From: Deltaproteobacteria bacterium
GTDB lineage: Bacteria; Desulfobacterota; Syntrophia; Syntrophales; Smithellaceae
Direction: 5' to 3'
Length of the DNA stretch: 35,268 bases
Assembly (NCBI GenBank): GCA_025361065.1
Contig: JANYAY010000178.1
Span: 1-35,268 of the forward strand
Below, one piece after another: positions 1 to 8,629 of the stretch. The notes under the pieces were generated by a model. It made no database searches, was not told the origin of the DNA, and worked only from the letters and a program-made list of their open reading frames with translations. Position numbers and translations under genes: made by a program. The stretch's first letter is position 1. Each line of letters opens with the position of its first letter.

Positions 1-141
1 TCTCTCTTTTCATTTATCCGTGCTAGTTTTCATAAAACTTTTGACACTACCGGAATAGACGCCTGCCTTTACTCCCAAACCAAATCCTATCTCTCTTTTC
101 ATTTATCCGCGCTAGTTTTCATAAAACTTTTGACACTACCG
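1..141. repeat. 52-base direct repeat, two copies (1-52 and 90-141)
   Basis: Positions 1-52 and 90-141 are identical except for one base (T at 21, C at 110). Each copy starts with TCTCTCTTTTCATTTATCCG and ends in TTGACACTACCG, and a 37-base unique stretch lies between them. The first copy touches the window edge, so more copies may lie upstream. The unit is longer than usual CRISPR repeats and no cas gene is in view, so I call it only a direct repeat. Confidence 0.85.
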
Positions 142-243
142 CCTCATTCGTTCAATTTCCACCGTTATAAGCGCAAATCATTCTAACATGAATGGCATGA
201 ATATCAACCAGGATGATTATCCAGTTATTCATAAATTAATTAT

Positions 244-258
244 TGCAACCAAGTTGCA
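244..258. promoter_or_regulatory. Putative Zur operator 1, upstream of the regulator gene
   Basis: TGCAACCAAGTTGCA is a perfect 6-3-6 inverted repeat centred about 27 bases before the start codon of the Fur-type regulator. An identical copy sits just before znuA at 709-723. The surrounding bases are AT-rich and could hold the promoter. The layout fits autoregulation by a Zur-type repressor. The motif and its duplication are seen directly; the binding protein is inferred from context. Confidence 0.7.
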
Positions 259-277
259 TTATTGGTAAGTAACAACA

Positions 278-745
278 ATGCCTCCAGATGTAAAAGACAA
301 AGCTACTTTGCATATATTACAAAAGTCAGGGCTTTCCAAAACGCCGCAACGGCTCGCTGTTTTAAATATTTTAATGAACACTGTTGTGCCGGTTAATATT
401 AAAAGCATAAGGCAGGCATTGGAATCGAAAATCAGTATCAATCGAGTAACAATCTATCGTATATTGTCTTTATTCAAGCAACACATGATAATAAGAGAAA
501 TAACTTCACCCGGCGGCAACAATTATTTTGAGTTGGCAACAATGAAAAACCCTGTGCATCCGCATTTTCTCTGCCGGAAATGCGCAGCGCTTTCCTGTCT
601 GGAACCGCTTACTTTTTCACAAGCCAATCACTGGCTCACCCCGGACAAAGATTATAGTATTGAAAACATCGAGATCAATATTTCAGGACTTTGCGCCAGT
701 TGTCGCAATGCAACCAAGTTGCAAAAGAGATCGGTTAAACAATGA
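278..745 (+). CDS. zur: Fur-family zinc-responsive regulator (Zur-like)
   Basis: A 155-residue Fur-family repressor. The N-terminal half is a winged helix (residues about 10-75) with the family motif TPQRLAVLNIL and a recognition helix around RVTIYRIL. The C-terminal half carries HPHF at 94-97 and two CxxC pairs (C99/C102 and C139/C142), the structural zinc site of Fur, Zur and PerR proteins. Its stop codon overlaps the znuA start (ATGA at 742-745), so it is translationally coupled to a zinc ABC transporter. That linkage points to Zur rather than iron Fur or PerR. A 15-base palindrome upstream (244-258) recurs at the end of this gene (709-723). No clear ribosome binding site precedes the ATG. 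The family is certain; zinc specificity is inferred from neighbours. Confidence 0.85.
   Translation: MPPDVKDKATLHILQKSGLSKTPQRLAVLNILMNTVVPVNIKSIRQALESKISINRVTIYRILSLFKQHMIIREITSPGGNNYFELATMKNPVHPHFLCRKCAALSCLEPLTFSQANHWLTPDKDYSIENIEINISGLCASCRNATKLQKRSVKQ
709..723. promoter_or_regulatory. Putative Zur operator 2, inside the zur 3' end, before znuA
   Basis: An exact second copy of TGCAACCAAGTTGCA lies within the last codons of the regulator gene, 18 bases before the znuA start. It suggests that znuACB has an extra, separately repressed promoter or an internal roadblock site. The palindrome is seen directly and the function is inferred. Confidence 0.65.
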
Positions 746-1689
746 GAAAAAACATGCCTTCAAAAAAGATTTTAATCTATCTTCTCCTATTGCTGCCTTT
801 AATTTTCTCCTGTCAGAATTCCCGGGAAACCGCACACCCGGATAACAAACTGCTGGTAATTGCCACAATTTTTCCCCTTTATGACTTTGCCCGTAATATC
901 GGCGGCGATAAAGTTAAGGTAAGTATGCTGCTGCCGCCGGCAACTGATACCCATAATTTTGAATTAAAACCGGATGATATAATAAGAATCAGCAAAGCGG
1001 ATTTATTCCTTTATGTAAATATGGAAATGGAGCACTGGGCATATAAAGTGATTGCCGCAACTTCATCTAACAACAAACTGCTCCCCGTGGAAACAGGCAG
1101 CGGCATTATCATGTTGCCTGTTTCCGGCAGTGATGGTGAAGAAGATCAGCATTCCTCCAAATTCGATCCGCATATATGGCTTGATTTCAATAATGCCCAG
1201 AAAATGGCGGATAACATTGCCGCCGCTCTCGTCAAAATTGATTCACGGAACAGCGATTATTATTTAAAAAACGCCGCCGGATACAAAAACAAATTGGCGG
1301 CTTTGGACAATAAATTCCGTACCGGATTAACCGGATGCAAAAGCCGGACAATATTGCATGCCGGACATTGGGCGTTTGCATATCTCGCCAATAGATACGG
1401 CTTAAAATATTATTCTGTTTATAATGTATCGGCCGATTCCGAACCGGAACCACAAAAAATCATGGCGCTGATTCAACAAATTAAGGATACAAAAGCGCCC
1501 TATATTTATTCCGAAGATTTAATTAACCCCCGCCTGGCCCAAACAATTGCCCGGGAAACAGGGGCCAGTCTTCTCAAGCTCAATAACGGACATACAATCA
1601 GCAAGGCGGAAATGGCAGATGGTGTTTCTTTTCTATCACTCATGGAAGATAATCTGGTTAATTTAAAGAGGGGCATGCAATGCCGGTGA
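742..1689 (+). CDS. znuA: Zinc ABC transporter substrate-binding lipoprotein ZnuA
   Basis: A 315-residue cluster A-I (ZnuA/TroA) metal-binding protein of a zinc, or possibly manganese, importer. The N-terminus is a hydrophobic signal ending in LIFSC (C24), consistent with a lipoprotein. Candidate metal ligands are H71 in the PPATDTH motif, H144 in FDPHIWLD, H206 or H209 in HAGHW, and E258 or D259 in SEDLINPR. The His-rich loop typical of many ZnuA proteins is reduced to a short acidic stretch around residues 130-138. The ATG overlaps the stop of the Fur-type gene, and the 3' end overlaps znuC by 10 bases. A second in-frame ATG at 754 is an alternative start. Confidence 0.9.
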   Translation: MRKNMPSKKILIYLLLLLPLIFSCQNSRETAHPDNKLLVIATIFPLYDFARNIGGDKVKVSMLLPPATDTHNFELKPDDIIRISKADLFLYVNMEMEHWAYKVIAATSSNNKLLPVETGSGIIMLPVSGSDGEEDQHSSKFDPHIWLDFNNAQKMADNIAAALVKIDSRNSDYYLKNAAGYKNKLAALDNKFRTGLTGCKSRTILHAGHWAFAYLANRYGLKYYSVYNVSADSEPEPQKIMALIQQIKDTKAPYIYSEDLINPRLAQTIARETGASLLKLNNGHTISKAEMADGVSFLSLMEDNLVNLKRGMQCR

Positions 1690-2420
1690 ATATAATCAGT
1701 ACTGAAAAGTTATCCTTTTGTTACAACGGCATAGAAGTTCTGCAGAACATTTCCTTTGCCGTGCAAAAGGGTGATTATCTGGGAGTAGCAGGGCCAAACG
1801 GTTCCGGCAAAAGCACTCTGATTAAAAATATTCTGGGCATCTTACAGCCCGCGCAAGGAAATATACATCTCTTTGGTCAGCCTCTGGCTGATTTTCGCAA
1901 GTGGAATAAAATCGGTTATTTGCCTCAGCGCCTGGCCGTTCTGAATACTCACTTCCCTGGTACTGTCCGGGAAATTGTTCAGTTGGGGGTCGAACGTAGA
2001 GGAAATTTCCCGGGCATCAAACAGGTGCTCCAGACAATGGATATCGAACATCTTTCCTCCCGCTTGATCGGTGAGCTTTCCTACGGAGAACAGCAAAGAA
2101 CTATGCTCGCGAGGGCTCTAGCCGGAAACCCCGAGCTACTTATTTTAGACGAACCAACTACTGCTCTTGATCCGCAAACGAGAGATAACTTTTACCGTCT
2201 CACCCAGGAATTAAATCGTCACCAGGGAACAACCATCATCCTCATCACCCATGACACCGGAGTCTTAGGCAACTATGCCCGGCATCTTCTCTATCTGGAT
2301 AAAAAAGTTATTTTTTCCGGAACATTTGAGGATTTCTGCAACTCACCGGACATGGCTGGTTTTTTCGGGATGGCCAGTCAGCACATTATTTGCCATCAAC
2401 ACGACAGGAGTAATCTTTAA
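1680..2420 (+). CDS. znuC: Zinc ABC transporter ATP-binding protein ZnuC
   Basis: A 246-residue ABC ATPase that would power metal uptake with ZnuA and ZnuB. It shows the Walker A motif GPNGSGKST near residue 40, the signature LSYGEQQR, the Walker B segment LLILDEPT, and the switch histidine in ITHD. The start ATG lies inside the end of znuA, with an AGAGGGG ribosome binding site just upstream. znuB begins directly after its stop codon. ZnuC, TroB and MntB are closely related; zinc is preferred because of the Zur-like regulator. Confidence 0.9.
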   Translation: MPVNIISTEKLSFCYNGIEVLQNISFAVQKGDYLGVAGPNGSGKSTLIKNILGILQPAQGNIHLFGQPLADFRKWNKIGYLPQRLAVLNTHFPGTVREIVQLGVERRGNFPGIKQVLQTMDIEHLSSRLIGELSYGEQQRTMLARALAGNPELLILDEPTTALDPQTRDNFYRLTQELNRHQGTTIILITHDTGVLGNYARHLLYLDKKVIFSGTFEDFCNSPDMAGFFGMASQHIICHQHDRSNL

Positions 2421-3251
2421 GTGAGCCTCGGTGAAATATTAAGTTTCGCATTTGTTCAGCGCGCCATACTGGCAGGAGTGCTCATTGCTGCAGTTTGCTC
2501 CGTCCTGGGAGTATTTCTTGTTTTACGTCGCATGTCCTTGATTGGCGACGGCCTCGCCCATATAACTTTTGGCAGTGTCGCCGTGGTACTGTTTATCGGT
2601 ATAAGTCCCCTTTACATTACTCTGGCTGCTTTACCATTGGTGATGCTTTCCTCCCTGGTCATTCTCCGACTTACCCATTCCAAAAAGATTCAGGGGGATG
2701 CAGCAATCGGCATTGTTTCCTCGATGGGCATTGCCGTGGGTATAGTTCTGGCAAGTTTGTCCGGAGGGTATAATGTTGATCTATTCAGCTATCTTTTCGG
2801 TAATATTCTGACTGTTAATCAGACAGAGCTTCTTCTGTCTTTCATAATTTTTCTAATTGTCGTAGGTTGCGTGATTTTTTTCTACCATGATCTTTTCGCC
2901 GTTACTTTTGATGAAGAACTGGCCCAAAGCATGGGGATTAATACAAGAAGAATAAATATCCTTCTGTTTATTTTAACGGCGGTGGCTGCTGTTTTAGCCA
3001 TGAAAGTTACAGGTATAATGCTGGTTTCCGCGATGTTGATCCTACCGCCCTTGACTTCCCTCCAACTGTCTATCAGCTTCAGAATGACGATTTTTGTTTC
3101 TGTAATCTTCTCTATCCTGTCCGTAATCTGCGGAATTATCTTTTCTTTTTTATTGAACTTGCCGGCGGGAGGAACTATAGTAATCTTCAATGTAATCTTT
3201 CTTCTGATCATTTTCGGAATAAGCCGTTGCAAAAATATCTTGCGCAAATAA
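2421..3251 (+). CDS. znuB: Zinc ABC transporter permease ZnuB
   Basis: A 276-residue polytopic membrane protein of the ABC-3 permease family, forming the channel of the metal importer. It has about eight hydrophobic segments. Recognisable family stretches are RRMSLIGDGLAHITFGSVA near residue 36 and the conserved GIMLVSAMLILPP near residue 200. It starts at GTG immediately after the znuC stop, with AGGAGT upstream, so znuA, znuC and znuB form one transcription unit. Confidence 0.9.
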   Translation: MSLGEILSFAFVQRAILAGVLIAAVCSVLGVFLVLRRMSLIGDGLAHITFGSVAVVLFIGISPLYITLAALPLVMLSSLVILRLTHSKKIQGDAAIGIVSSMGIAVGIVLASLSGGYNVDLFSYLFGNILTVNQTELLLSFIIFLIVVGCVIFFYHDLFAVTFDEELAQSMGINTRRINILLFILTAVAAVLAMKVTGIMLVSAMLILPPLTSLQLSISFRMTIFVSVIFSILSVICGIIFSFLLNLPAGGTIVIFNVIFLLIIFGISRCKNILRK

Positions 3252-3374
3252 TTGCAAAAAGGGCATAAGGAGCCCCAGTGAAATAGAGAAAAAGCAAAGG
3301 TCTTGCCACCCTTTATTGGTGGTAATTTCGTAAAGGCTCCAAAATAAATATTGGCCGTACCGGGGTGAATTACA

Positions 3375-4322
3375 GTGGCTCAAATCAAATATTATTTTAG
3401 CCGACCTCTCATTCTTTTCTTGCTTGCAGGGATGACCGGCTGGATCTTACCTCAGGGTGCAGATATCGGCTCCATGCTGACCCTGCCCGCATTGACCATT
3501 ATTCTGACAATTTCTTTATTGCGAATGCCGCGCGGTTTTTTTCGTAAGCCAGGTCCGCTTGTCTATCCGGCAATCTGGGGCAATATTATGAATTACTTTA
3601 TTCTGGGAAACTTTATCATTTGGTCAAGCATCTTCCTGATCCGCGATGAAAATCTGTGGGTCGGCATGGTTTTAATTGCCGCTGTTCCCCCTGCTGTATC
3701 TATATTGCCTCTGAGTAAACTATTCCGGGCGGAAATAAAAGCTTCTTTTGCCGGCCTGGCCGGCGCTTATTTGGGAGCAATTTTTATAGCACCTTTAATA
3801 GGCATAGGATTTCTCAAATATATCCCCTGGAATTATTACGGCATCATTCTCCTCGTTTTGGAATTAATCGTTCTACCTCTCATCCTATCGAGAATTGCTG
3901 TAGATAAGGACTGGGACAAAATTCTTGAGCCTTACAAGGAAATAATAAATGACTGGTGTACCTTCATCATCTTCTATGCATTATATGCAAACAGCCGTTA
4001 TCTGATCTTCCGCCGTCCGTTGGATTTGCTTTTCATTGCAGTAATCGCCTTTGCCAGCACTTTTTTGCTTGGTTATGCCATTGAGAAAATTTGTGTTTTT
4101 TATCGAGTCCCTCCAGAAAAAATCATATCTGTGCTTCTTCTGGGTACATTAAAAAACTACATATTGGCCGGCGGAATAGCGCTGGCTGTTTTTAATAAAC
4201 AAGCCGCCTTTCCGGCAATAGTGTTTATTCTTTTTATGTTCATTTACGAACTTGGGCTGAAAATCAAAATGAAAACTATCAATGCTATTCAACCCGTTGA
4301 AGAAACCAATAAGAATAAATAA
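3375..4322 (+). CDS. BASS-type (bile acid/Na+ symporter-like) membrane transporter, substrate unknown
   Basis: A 315-residue integral membrane protein with about nine to ten hydrophobic segments. It resembles the bile acid:sodium symporter/arsenite permease superfamily, with a mid-protein stretch AAVPPAVSILPLSK and a later crossover-like segment LLLGTLKNYILAGGIALAVFN that fit this fold. The C-terminus is short and charged. It starts at GTG with GGGGTGA upstream, 123 bases after znuB. It lies on the same strand as the zinc operon but with a gap, so it may be cotranscribed or separate. No substrate can be assigned from the sequence. Confidence 0.6.
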   Translation: MAQIKYYFSRPLILFLLAGMTGWILPQGADIGSMLTLPALTIILTISLLRMPRGFFRKPGPLVYPAIWGNIMNYFILGNFIIWSSIFLIRDENLWVGMVLIAAVPPAVSILPLSKLFRAEIKASFAGLAGAYLGAIFIAPLIGIGFLKYIPWNYYGIILLVLELIVLPLILSRIAVDKDWDKILEPYKEIINDWCTFIIFYALYANSRYLIFRRPLDLLFIAVIAFASTFLLGYAIEKICVFYRVPPEKIISVLLLGTLKNYILAGGIALAVFNKQAAFPAIVFILFMFIYELGLKIKMKTINAIQPVEETNKNK

Positions 4323-4384
4323 TTGACAAAATCAAAGTACAACCTATTTTAAACAAAATAACGAGAAAAGGAGATTGAATTATT

Positions 4385-4975
4385 ATGGCTATCAGCTTAC
4401 CCGCATTACCATATGGCAAGGATGCTTTGTCACCTTTTATCAGCGCTAATACTCTTGATTTTCATTACGGCAAACATCATAAAGCTTACGTTGATAATTT
4501 AAACAAACTGATTGAAGGAACCGATCTGGCCAATATGTCTCTGGAGGAAATTATTAAGATCACCGCTAAAGATACAGCAAAAACCGGTATCTTTAATAAT
4601 GCGGCCCAGGTCTGGAACCACTCGTTTTACTGGCAGTGCCTCAAAGGAAAAGGAGGAACTCCTGCCGGACCCATTGCCAAGAAGATAGACGATACCTGGG
4701 GAAGCTATGAAAAATTCGCCGAAGAGATGAAAAACGCGGGCATTACCCAATTTGGCAGCGGCTGGATTTGGCTGGTGCAAGATGGAAAAGATTTGAAGAT
4801 ACTAAAAACAGCCAATGCCGATACACCACTGGCGCATGCGCAAAAGCCGTTATTGACAATTGATGTCTGGGAGCATGCTTACTATTTGGACTATCAAAAC
4901 CGTCGCCCGGACTACCTGACCGCCGTAATTCAAAATTTGATTAATTGGGATTTTGTTAACGCAAATTTAAGCTAA
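4385..4975 (+). CDS. sodB: Superoxide dismutase, Fe type
   Basis: A 196-residue Fe/Mn superoxide dismutase, which removes superoxide in the cytoplasm. The four metal ligands are visible: H27 (FHYGKHH), H79 (VWNHSFYW), D160 and H164 (DVWEHAYYLDYQNRRPDY). The NNAAQVWNHSFYW segment and overall length match iron-type SodB. It has a strong ribosome binding site (AAAAGGAG) and is followed by a clear terminator hairpin. An Fe-SOD is common in anaerobes that meet oxygen now and then. It stands alone between the transporter and an oppositely oriented gene block. Confidence 0.95.
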   Translation: MAISLPALPYGKDALSPFISANTLDFHYGKHHKAYVDNLNKLIEGTDLANMSLEEIIKITAKDTAKTGIFNNAAQVWNHSFYWQCLKGKGGTPAGPIAKKIDDTWGSYEKFAEEMKNAGITQFGSGWIWLVQDGKDLKILKTANADTPLAHAQKPLLTIDVWEHAYYLDYQNRRPDYLTAVIQNLINWDFVNANLS

Positions 4976-4998
4976 AAGAGATAATTAGATTAAATTAG

Positions 4999-5029
4999 AA
5001 AGGGGGCGTTTTTACAAAAGCCCCCTTTT
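4999..5029. terminator. Bidirectional intrinsic terminator between sodB and the HU/IHF gene
   Basis: AAAGGGGGC and GCCCCCTTT pair around a 12-base loop. A T-run ends the right arm, and the A-rich left arm gives a T-run on the other strand. It sits between convergent genes and can serve both. Confidence 0.85.
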
Positions 5030-5050
5030 ATATTGCAGACAAATCCGGCG

Positions 5051-5332
5051 CTAACTTTTTTTATCTACTCTGTCTTTTAATTCTTTTCCCACTTTAAAGA
5101 AAGGCAGCTTCTTGGGATCTACCTTGATTTTAGTACCTGTTTTGGGATTTCTTCCGGTGTAAGCCTCATAATTCTTAACTACAAAGCTGCCGAACCCTCT
5201 TATTTCGATACGGCCACCTTTTTTTAGTTCATCAGTGAAACCTTTAAAAACAAGATTAACTACATCAATGGCCTTTTTTTCCGTTAAGTTCAGCTTTTGG
5301 CTCAAAGCTTCAATAAGACCCGATTTGTTCAT
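5051..5332 (-). CDS. HU/IHF family DNA-binding protein
   Basis: A 93-residue nucleoid protein that bends DNA as a dimer. It has the family signature GFGSFVVKNYEAYTGRNPKTG, shared here over residues about 46-66, and a basic beta-arm. The arm and tail (PFFKVGKELKDRV) look more like integration host factor than the second HU gene at 8630-8902. The start is set by AAGGAGG seven bases upstream. IHF-beta-like is plausible, but subtype cannot be settled by eye. Confidence 0.9.
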   Translation of the reverse strand: MNKSGLIEALSQKLNLTEKKAIDVVNLVFKGFTDELKKGGRIEIRGFGSFVVKNYEAYTGRNPKTGTKIKVDPKKLPFFKVGKELKDRVDKKS

Positions 5333-5447
5333 AGAACCTCCTTAAGACTATTTACAATTTACACCTTTCAATCATCAGATTGATGAAACAGGTTTATTTT
5401 ATATGGGCGTAACTATTATTTATTTTCTAACGATTGTCAAGAAAATT

Positions 5448-6179
5448 TTACCTGCCCTCGATTACAAGATTATTCAGTAATTGACCGATCTCTTTTTTGG
5501 TTAAATAACGCCAGGAACCTTCTTTGAGATTACTGAGCGTGACGGCACCTATGGCTTCCCGAACCAACCTTGCAACCCGATGGCCGACCGCTTCAAAACC
5601 CCTGCGGATTATTCTGTTTTTTCCTTCCCGCAGAGTAAGCTTAAGCCAACAGCTTTTATCATTGAATTTTTCTATTTGCATATTTTCCGGTTTAAAGATT
5701 CCATCTTCCAGCTTGACTCCCTTGGCCAGTTGCTTCATTTCATCTTTGCTCAGGCGCCCTTGAATTTTAACACGATAAACTTTGGGTAATTGGAAACGCG
5801 GATGCTGCATTTTCTGGGCGAAATCTCCATCGTTGGTCAAAAGCAAAAGCCCTTCGGAATCATAATCCAGACGCCCGACAGGATAAACCCTTTCCGGAAC
5901 ATCGCTGATCAAGTCGACAACCGTCGGCCGATGCTCCGGATCAGACAATGTGGTAACGTACCCGGCCGGCTTGTGCAAAATAATATAAATCATTGCTTTG
6001 TCGACCGAAATTGTTTTACCGTCAACCCGGATAATATCCTTGGCAGCATCAGCCTTTACTCCCAGTTCACGCACTACAACATCATTGACGCTCACACGAC
6101 CGGCAATAATCAACTTCTCCGCATGGCGCCGCGAGTCAACACCGGCTGCCGCAATAATTTTTTGCAAACGTTCTTTCAT
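5448..6179 (-). CDS. rluB: rRNA pseudouridine synthase, RsuA/RluB family
   Basis: A 243-residue pseudouridine synthase that probably modifies 23S rRNA. The N-terminal S4-like RNA-binding domain (MKERLQKIIAAAGVDSRRHA) is followed by the catalytic domain with the signature PVGRLDYDSEGLLLLTNDGD around residue 100, which contains the catalytic aspartate. The gene overlaps the scpB stop by four bases, so it is coupled to the chromosome segregation genes. This scpA-scpB-rluB order is widespread in bacteria. RluB is preferred over RsuA or RluE because of the neighbours. Confidence 0.88.
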   Translation of the reverse strand: MKERLQKIIAAAGVDSRRHAEKLIIAGRVSVNDVVVRELGVKADAAKDIIRVDGKTISVDKAMIYIILHKPAGYVTTLSDPEHRPTVVDLISDVPERVYPVGRLDYDSEGLLLLTNDGDFAQKMQHPRFQLPKVYRVKIQGRLSKDEMKQLAKGVKLEDGIFKPENMQIEKFNDKSCWLKLTLREGKNRIIRRGFEAVGHRVARLVREAIGAVTLSNLKEGSWRYLTKKEIGQLLNNLVIEGR

Positions 6180-6754
6180 GTATCAGAGTATTCCTCAATA
6201 AGTTCCGGTTCCGTCACTGATTCGGGTTCCTTTTGTTCGCTTATTTCCTTCAATTCCCGAAGTGTAGGTAATTCAGATAGATCTTTCAGATTGAAAACTT
6301 CCAGAAATTTTTTTGTTGTACCGTAAATAATCGGTTTTCCCGGCACATCTTTACGCCCGACTATGCGAACAAGTTTTTTATCTAAAAGACCCCGCAGCGG
6401 TGCACTGACATCCACCCCGCGAATATCTTCGATTTCCGCTTTAACAATGGGCTGCCGGTAAGCAACAATTGCCAGCGTCTCCAGTGCCGCCGGTGATAAA
6501 GAAGCGGATTTTGTTCCCTTCAATTTCTTTACCCAGGGGCTCAGTTCCGAACGGGTGCGAAATTGAAACCCTCCGGCAACTTCCACAAGACAAATACCGC
6601 TCTGGCGTTCATTATATTCAACAATTAACTGTTCGATGGCTTTTTTAACTTCCGCTTTCTCCACATTTTCCAGAATTACACAGATTTTTTCCAAAGCCAA
6701 CGGCGCTTCGGAAGCTAAAATCAGGGCTTCAATGATTGCTTTGAAATTTTCCAT
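6176..6754 (-). CDS. scpB: Segregation and condensation protein B
   Basis: A 192-residue ScpB, the winged-helix partner of ScpA and SMC in chromosome condensation. Family features include the N-terminal EALILASEAPLALEKI, the central SPAALETLAIVAYRQPI and DIRGVDVSAPLRGLLDKKLV, and a C-terminal YGTTKKFLEVF. It follows scpA with no gap and overlaps rluB, forming a tight three-gene unit. The last 25 residues are acidic and not conserved. Confidence 0.93.
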   Translation of the reverse strand: MENFKAIIEALILASEAPLALEKICVILENVEKAEVKKAIEQLIVEYNERQSGICLVEVAGGFQFRTRSELSPWVKKLKGTKSASLSPAALETLAIVAYRQPIVKAEIEDIRGVDVSAPLRGLLDKKLVRIVGRKDVPGKPIIYGTTKKFLEVFNLKDLSELPTLRELKEISEQKEPESVTEPELIEEYSDT

Positions 6755-7498
6755 TTATGACTCCACAGCCGGAAATATCCGGATTACTCCAAAAGCTGAT
6801 GTTTGATACGCTTTAACCATCTTCATCTTAATCAATTCCAGTACTGCCAGGAAAGTATAAATAATGCGCCGGCGATCGATTCGTTCTCCCAACAATTCTT
6901 CAAAGGTAAGATTTTTTTCGCGGGTCAGCCGCTCCATCACGTCATTGATTATATCAGTGAGCGACATCTTTTCCAGATCAATTTCTAAAAGCTCTTTTTT
7001 ATCGATGCGGGAAACCAGACGATGAAAAGCTTCAATTAGTTCAAAGACATTAACTTCAATCAGTTCATCCTCATCCTCAGTTGACTTCTCCACCTTATCA
7101 TCTATCGGTGCCGAGCGCGCAAATACATCCCGCTCCAAAAGAGGCCGCCCTGAAAGAGCAGTTGCCGCTTCTTTAAAAGTCTGATATTCCAAGAGTTGTT
7201 TGACCAGTTCGGCGCGCGGATCTTCCTCGCTCTCCTCATCCGAAGGCTCATCCGGAACAGGCAAAAGCATCTTTGATTTGATATGAATAAGTGTGGAAGC
7301 CATAACCAGGTATTCCCCGGCCAAATCAAGATTAAGTGATTTGATTATTTTGAGATATTGCAGATACTGCTCGGTAATCAGAGCTACGGGGATATTATAA
7401 ATATCAATTTCATTTTTCTTAATCAGATACAGAAGCAGATCGAGCGGACCCTCAAAAATATCCAATTTAATCGCATAGTCTGTTGTTTCGTCGGTCAA
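6755..7498 (-). CDS. scpA: Segregation and condensation protein A
   Basis: A 247-residue ScpA, the kleisin subunit that bridges the SMC dimer. The N-terminus has the hallmark FEGPLDLLLYLIKKNEIDIYN region (residues 15-35) and a hydrophobic IPVALITEQYLQYL helix. An acidic linker follows around residues 80-95. The C-terminal winged helix contains the family segment FLAVLELIKMKMVKAYQ. The best start is a TTG at 7498 with AGGGAA upstream, because no ATG or GTG precedes the conserved N-terminus. Confidence 0.92.
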   Translation of the reverse strand: MTDETTDYAIKLDIFEGPLDLLLYLIKKNEIDIYNIPVALITEQYLQYLKIIKSLNLDLAGEYLVMASTLIHIKSKMLLPVPDEPSDEESEEDPRAELVKQLLEYQTFKEAATALSGRPLLERDVFARSAPIDDKVEKSTEDEDELIEVNVFELIEAFHRLVSRIDKKELLEIDLEKMSLTDIINDVMERLTREKNLTFEELLGERIDRRRIIYTFLAVLELIKMKMVKAYQTSAFGVIRIFPAVES

Positions 7499-7525
7499 AA
7501 TAAAATATTCCCTGTTTGTTTTATT

Positions 7526-8515
7526 TTATATTTTAACTGCCACGCGGACTTCTTCCATGGTCCGGCAGGCAATCTTCGCAGCTTTCTCGTTGCCTGCGGC
7601 GATAATTGAGTTAATTTCATCCATGTGATTAGCGTAATAATCCCTGCGTTCATGCACAGGCGCCAATGCTTCGGCAATGCACGAGGCCAGCATTTTTTTA
7701 CAATCAGTACAACCGATTGACGCTTTACGGCAACCGGCATCTATTTCTTTTACCGTCTCCGGTGTAGAGTATAAGCCATGAAAAGTAAATACATTGCATA
7801 TTTCCGGATTTCCCGGATCGCTTTTTCTCATTCGTTGCGGATCAGTGAACATGGATGATATTTTTTCGGACAATACTTTGCCGCGATCACTGATATAAAT
7901 CGAATTATCATAGGACTTGCTCATCTTTCTTCCATCAATACCCAGCAACTTGGGCACACTGGTTAAAAGTGGCTCCGGAATCGGGAATATTTCCGCATAA
8001 AGAAAATTAAAACGGCGTGCTATCTCGCGGGTGAGTTCAACATGAGGCAGCTGATCTACTCCCACGGGCACACCGTAAGCCTTGTACATAATAATATCGG
8101 CTGCCTGCAGCACCGGATAACCCAAAAAACCAAAAGTAGATAAATCCTTATTGGCCAGTTCAGTTTTCATTTCCTTGTAGGTGGGATTACGTTCGAGCCA
8201 GGCAAGCGGTGTAATCATCGACAGCAGAAGGAAGAGCTCCGCATGTTCTTTAACGGCTGACTGGACAAAAAGAGTACTCTTTTGCGGATCAAGGCCGACG
8301 GCCAGCCAGTCAATTACCATATCGAGTGTATTATCTTTGATACCTTCTGTGGTGCTGTATTCACTGGTAAAGGCGTGCCAATCAGCCACGAAATAAAAGC
8401 ACTCATATTTTCCGCTGTTTTGCAATTCCACCCAGTTTCCTAAGGCCCCGTGTAAATTGCCCAGATGTAATTTTCCTGTCGGCCGCATTCCGCTGAGAAT
8501 TCTTTTTAGTGTCAA
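7526..8515 (-). CDS. trpS: Tryptophanyl-tRNA synthetase
   Basis: A 329-residue class I aminoacyl-tRNA synthetase charging tRNA-Trp. It shows the HIGH-type motif (HLGN at 17-20), the tryptophan-pocket region with VGVDQLPHVELTREIARRFN, and the KMSKS loop at 197-201. The length is normal for bacterial TrpRS. It begins at TTG with AAGGAG nine bases upstream; no upstream ATG fits. It is followed by scpA after 27 bases, so they may share a transcript. Confidence 0.96.
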   Translation of the reverse strand: MTLKRILSGMRPTGKLHLGNLHGALGNWVELQNSGKYECFYFVADWHAFTSEYSTTEGIKDNTLDMVIDWLAVGLDPQKSTLFVQSAVKEHAELFLLLSMITPLAWLERNPTYKEMKTELANKDLSTFGFLGYPVLQAADIIMYKAYGVPVGVDQLPHVELTREIARRFNFLYAEIFPIPEPLLTSVPKLLGIDGRKMSKSYDNSIYISDRGKVLSEKISSMFTDPQRMRKSDPGNPEICNVFTFHGLYSTPETVKEIDAGCRKASIGCTDCKKMLASCIAEALAPVHERRDYYANHMDEINSIIAAGNEKAAKIACRTMEEVRVAVKI

Positions 8516-8562
8516 AACAAAAAACTCCTTACAAATATTCGTTCGATTAGACGATTATAATG

Positions 8563-8608
8563 CACTAAGGCCTCCGATTGTTTATTCAATAATGCGGAGG
8601 CCTTAGTG
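8563..8608. terminator. Long hairpin between HU and trpS, likely terminator
   Basis: A perfect 14-base stem (CACTAAGGCCTCCG at 8563-8576 with its complement at 8595-8608) encloses an 18-base loop. It lies 21 bases past the HU stop on the minus strand and before trpS. There is no good T-run, so it may be an mRNA-end or attenuator hairpin instead of a classic terminator. Confidence 0.6.
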
Positions 8609-8629
8609 GGATGATGACTTATTAATTTA

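Noticed and set aside
1-141. CRISPR array
   Set aside because: Only two copies are visible, the repeat is 52 bases, and no cas genes are near.
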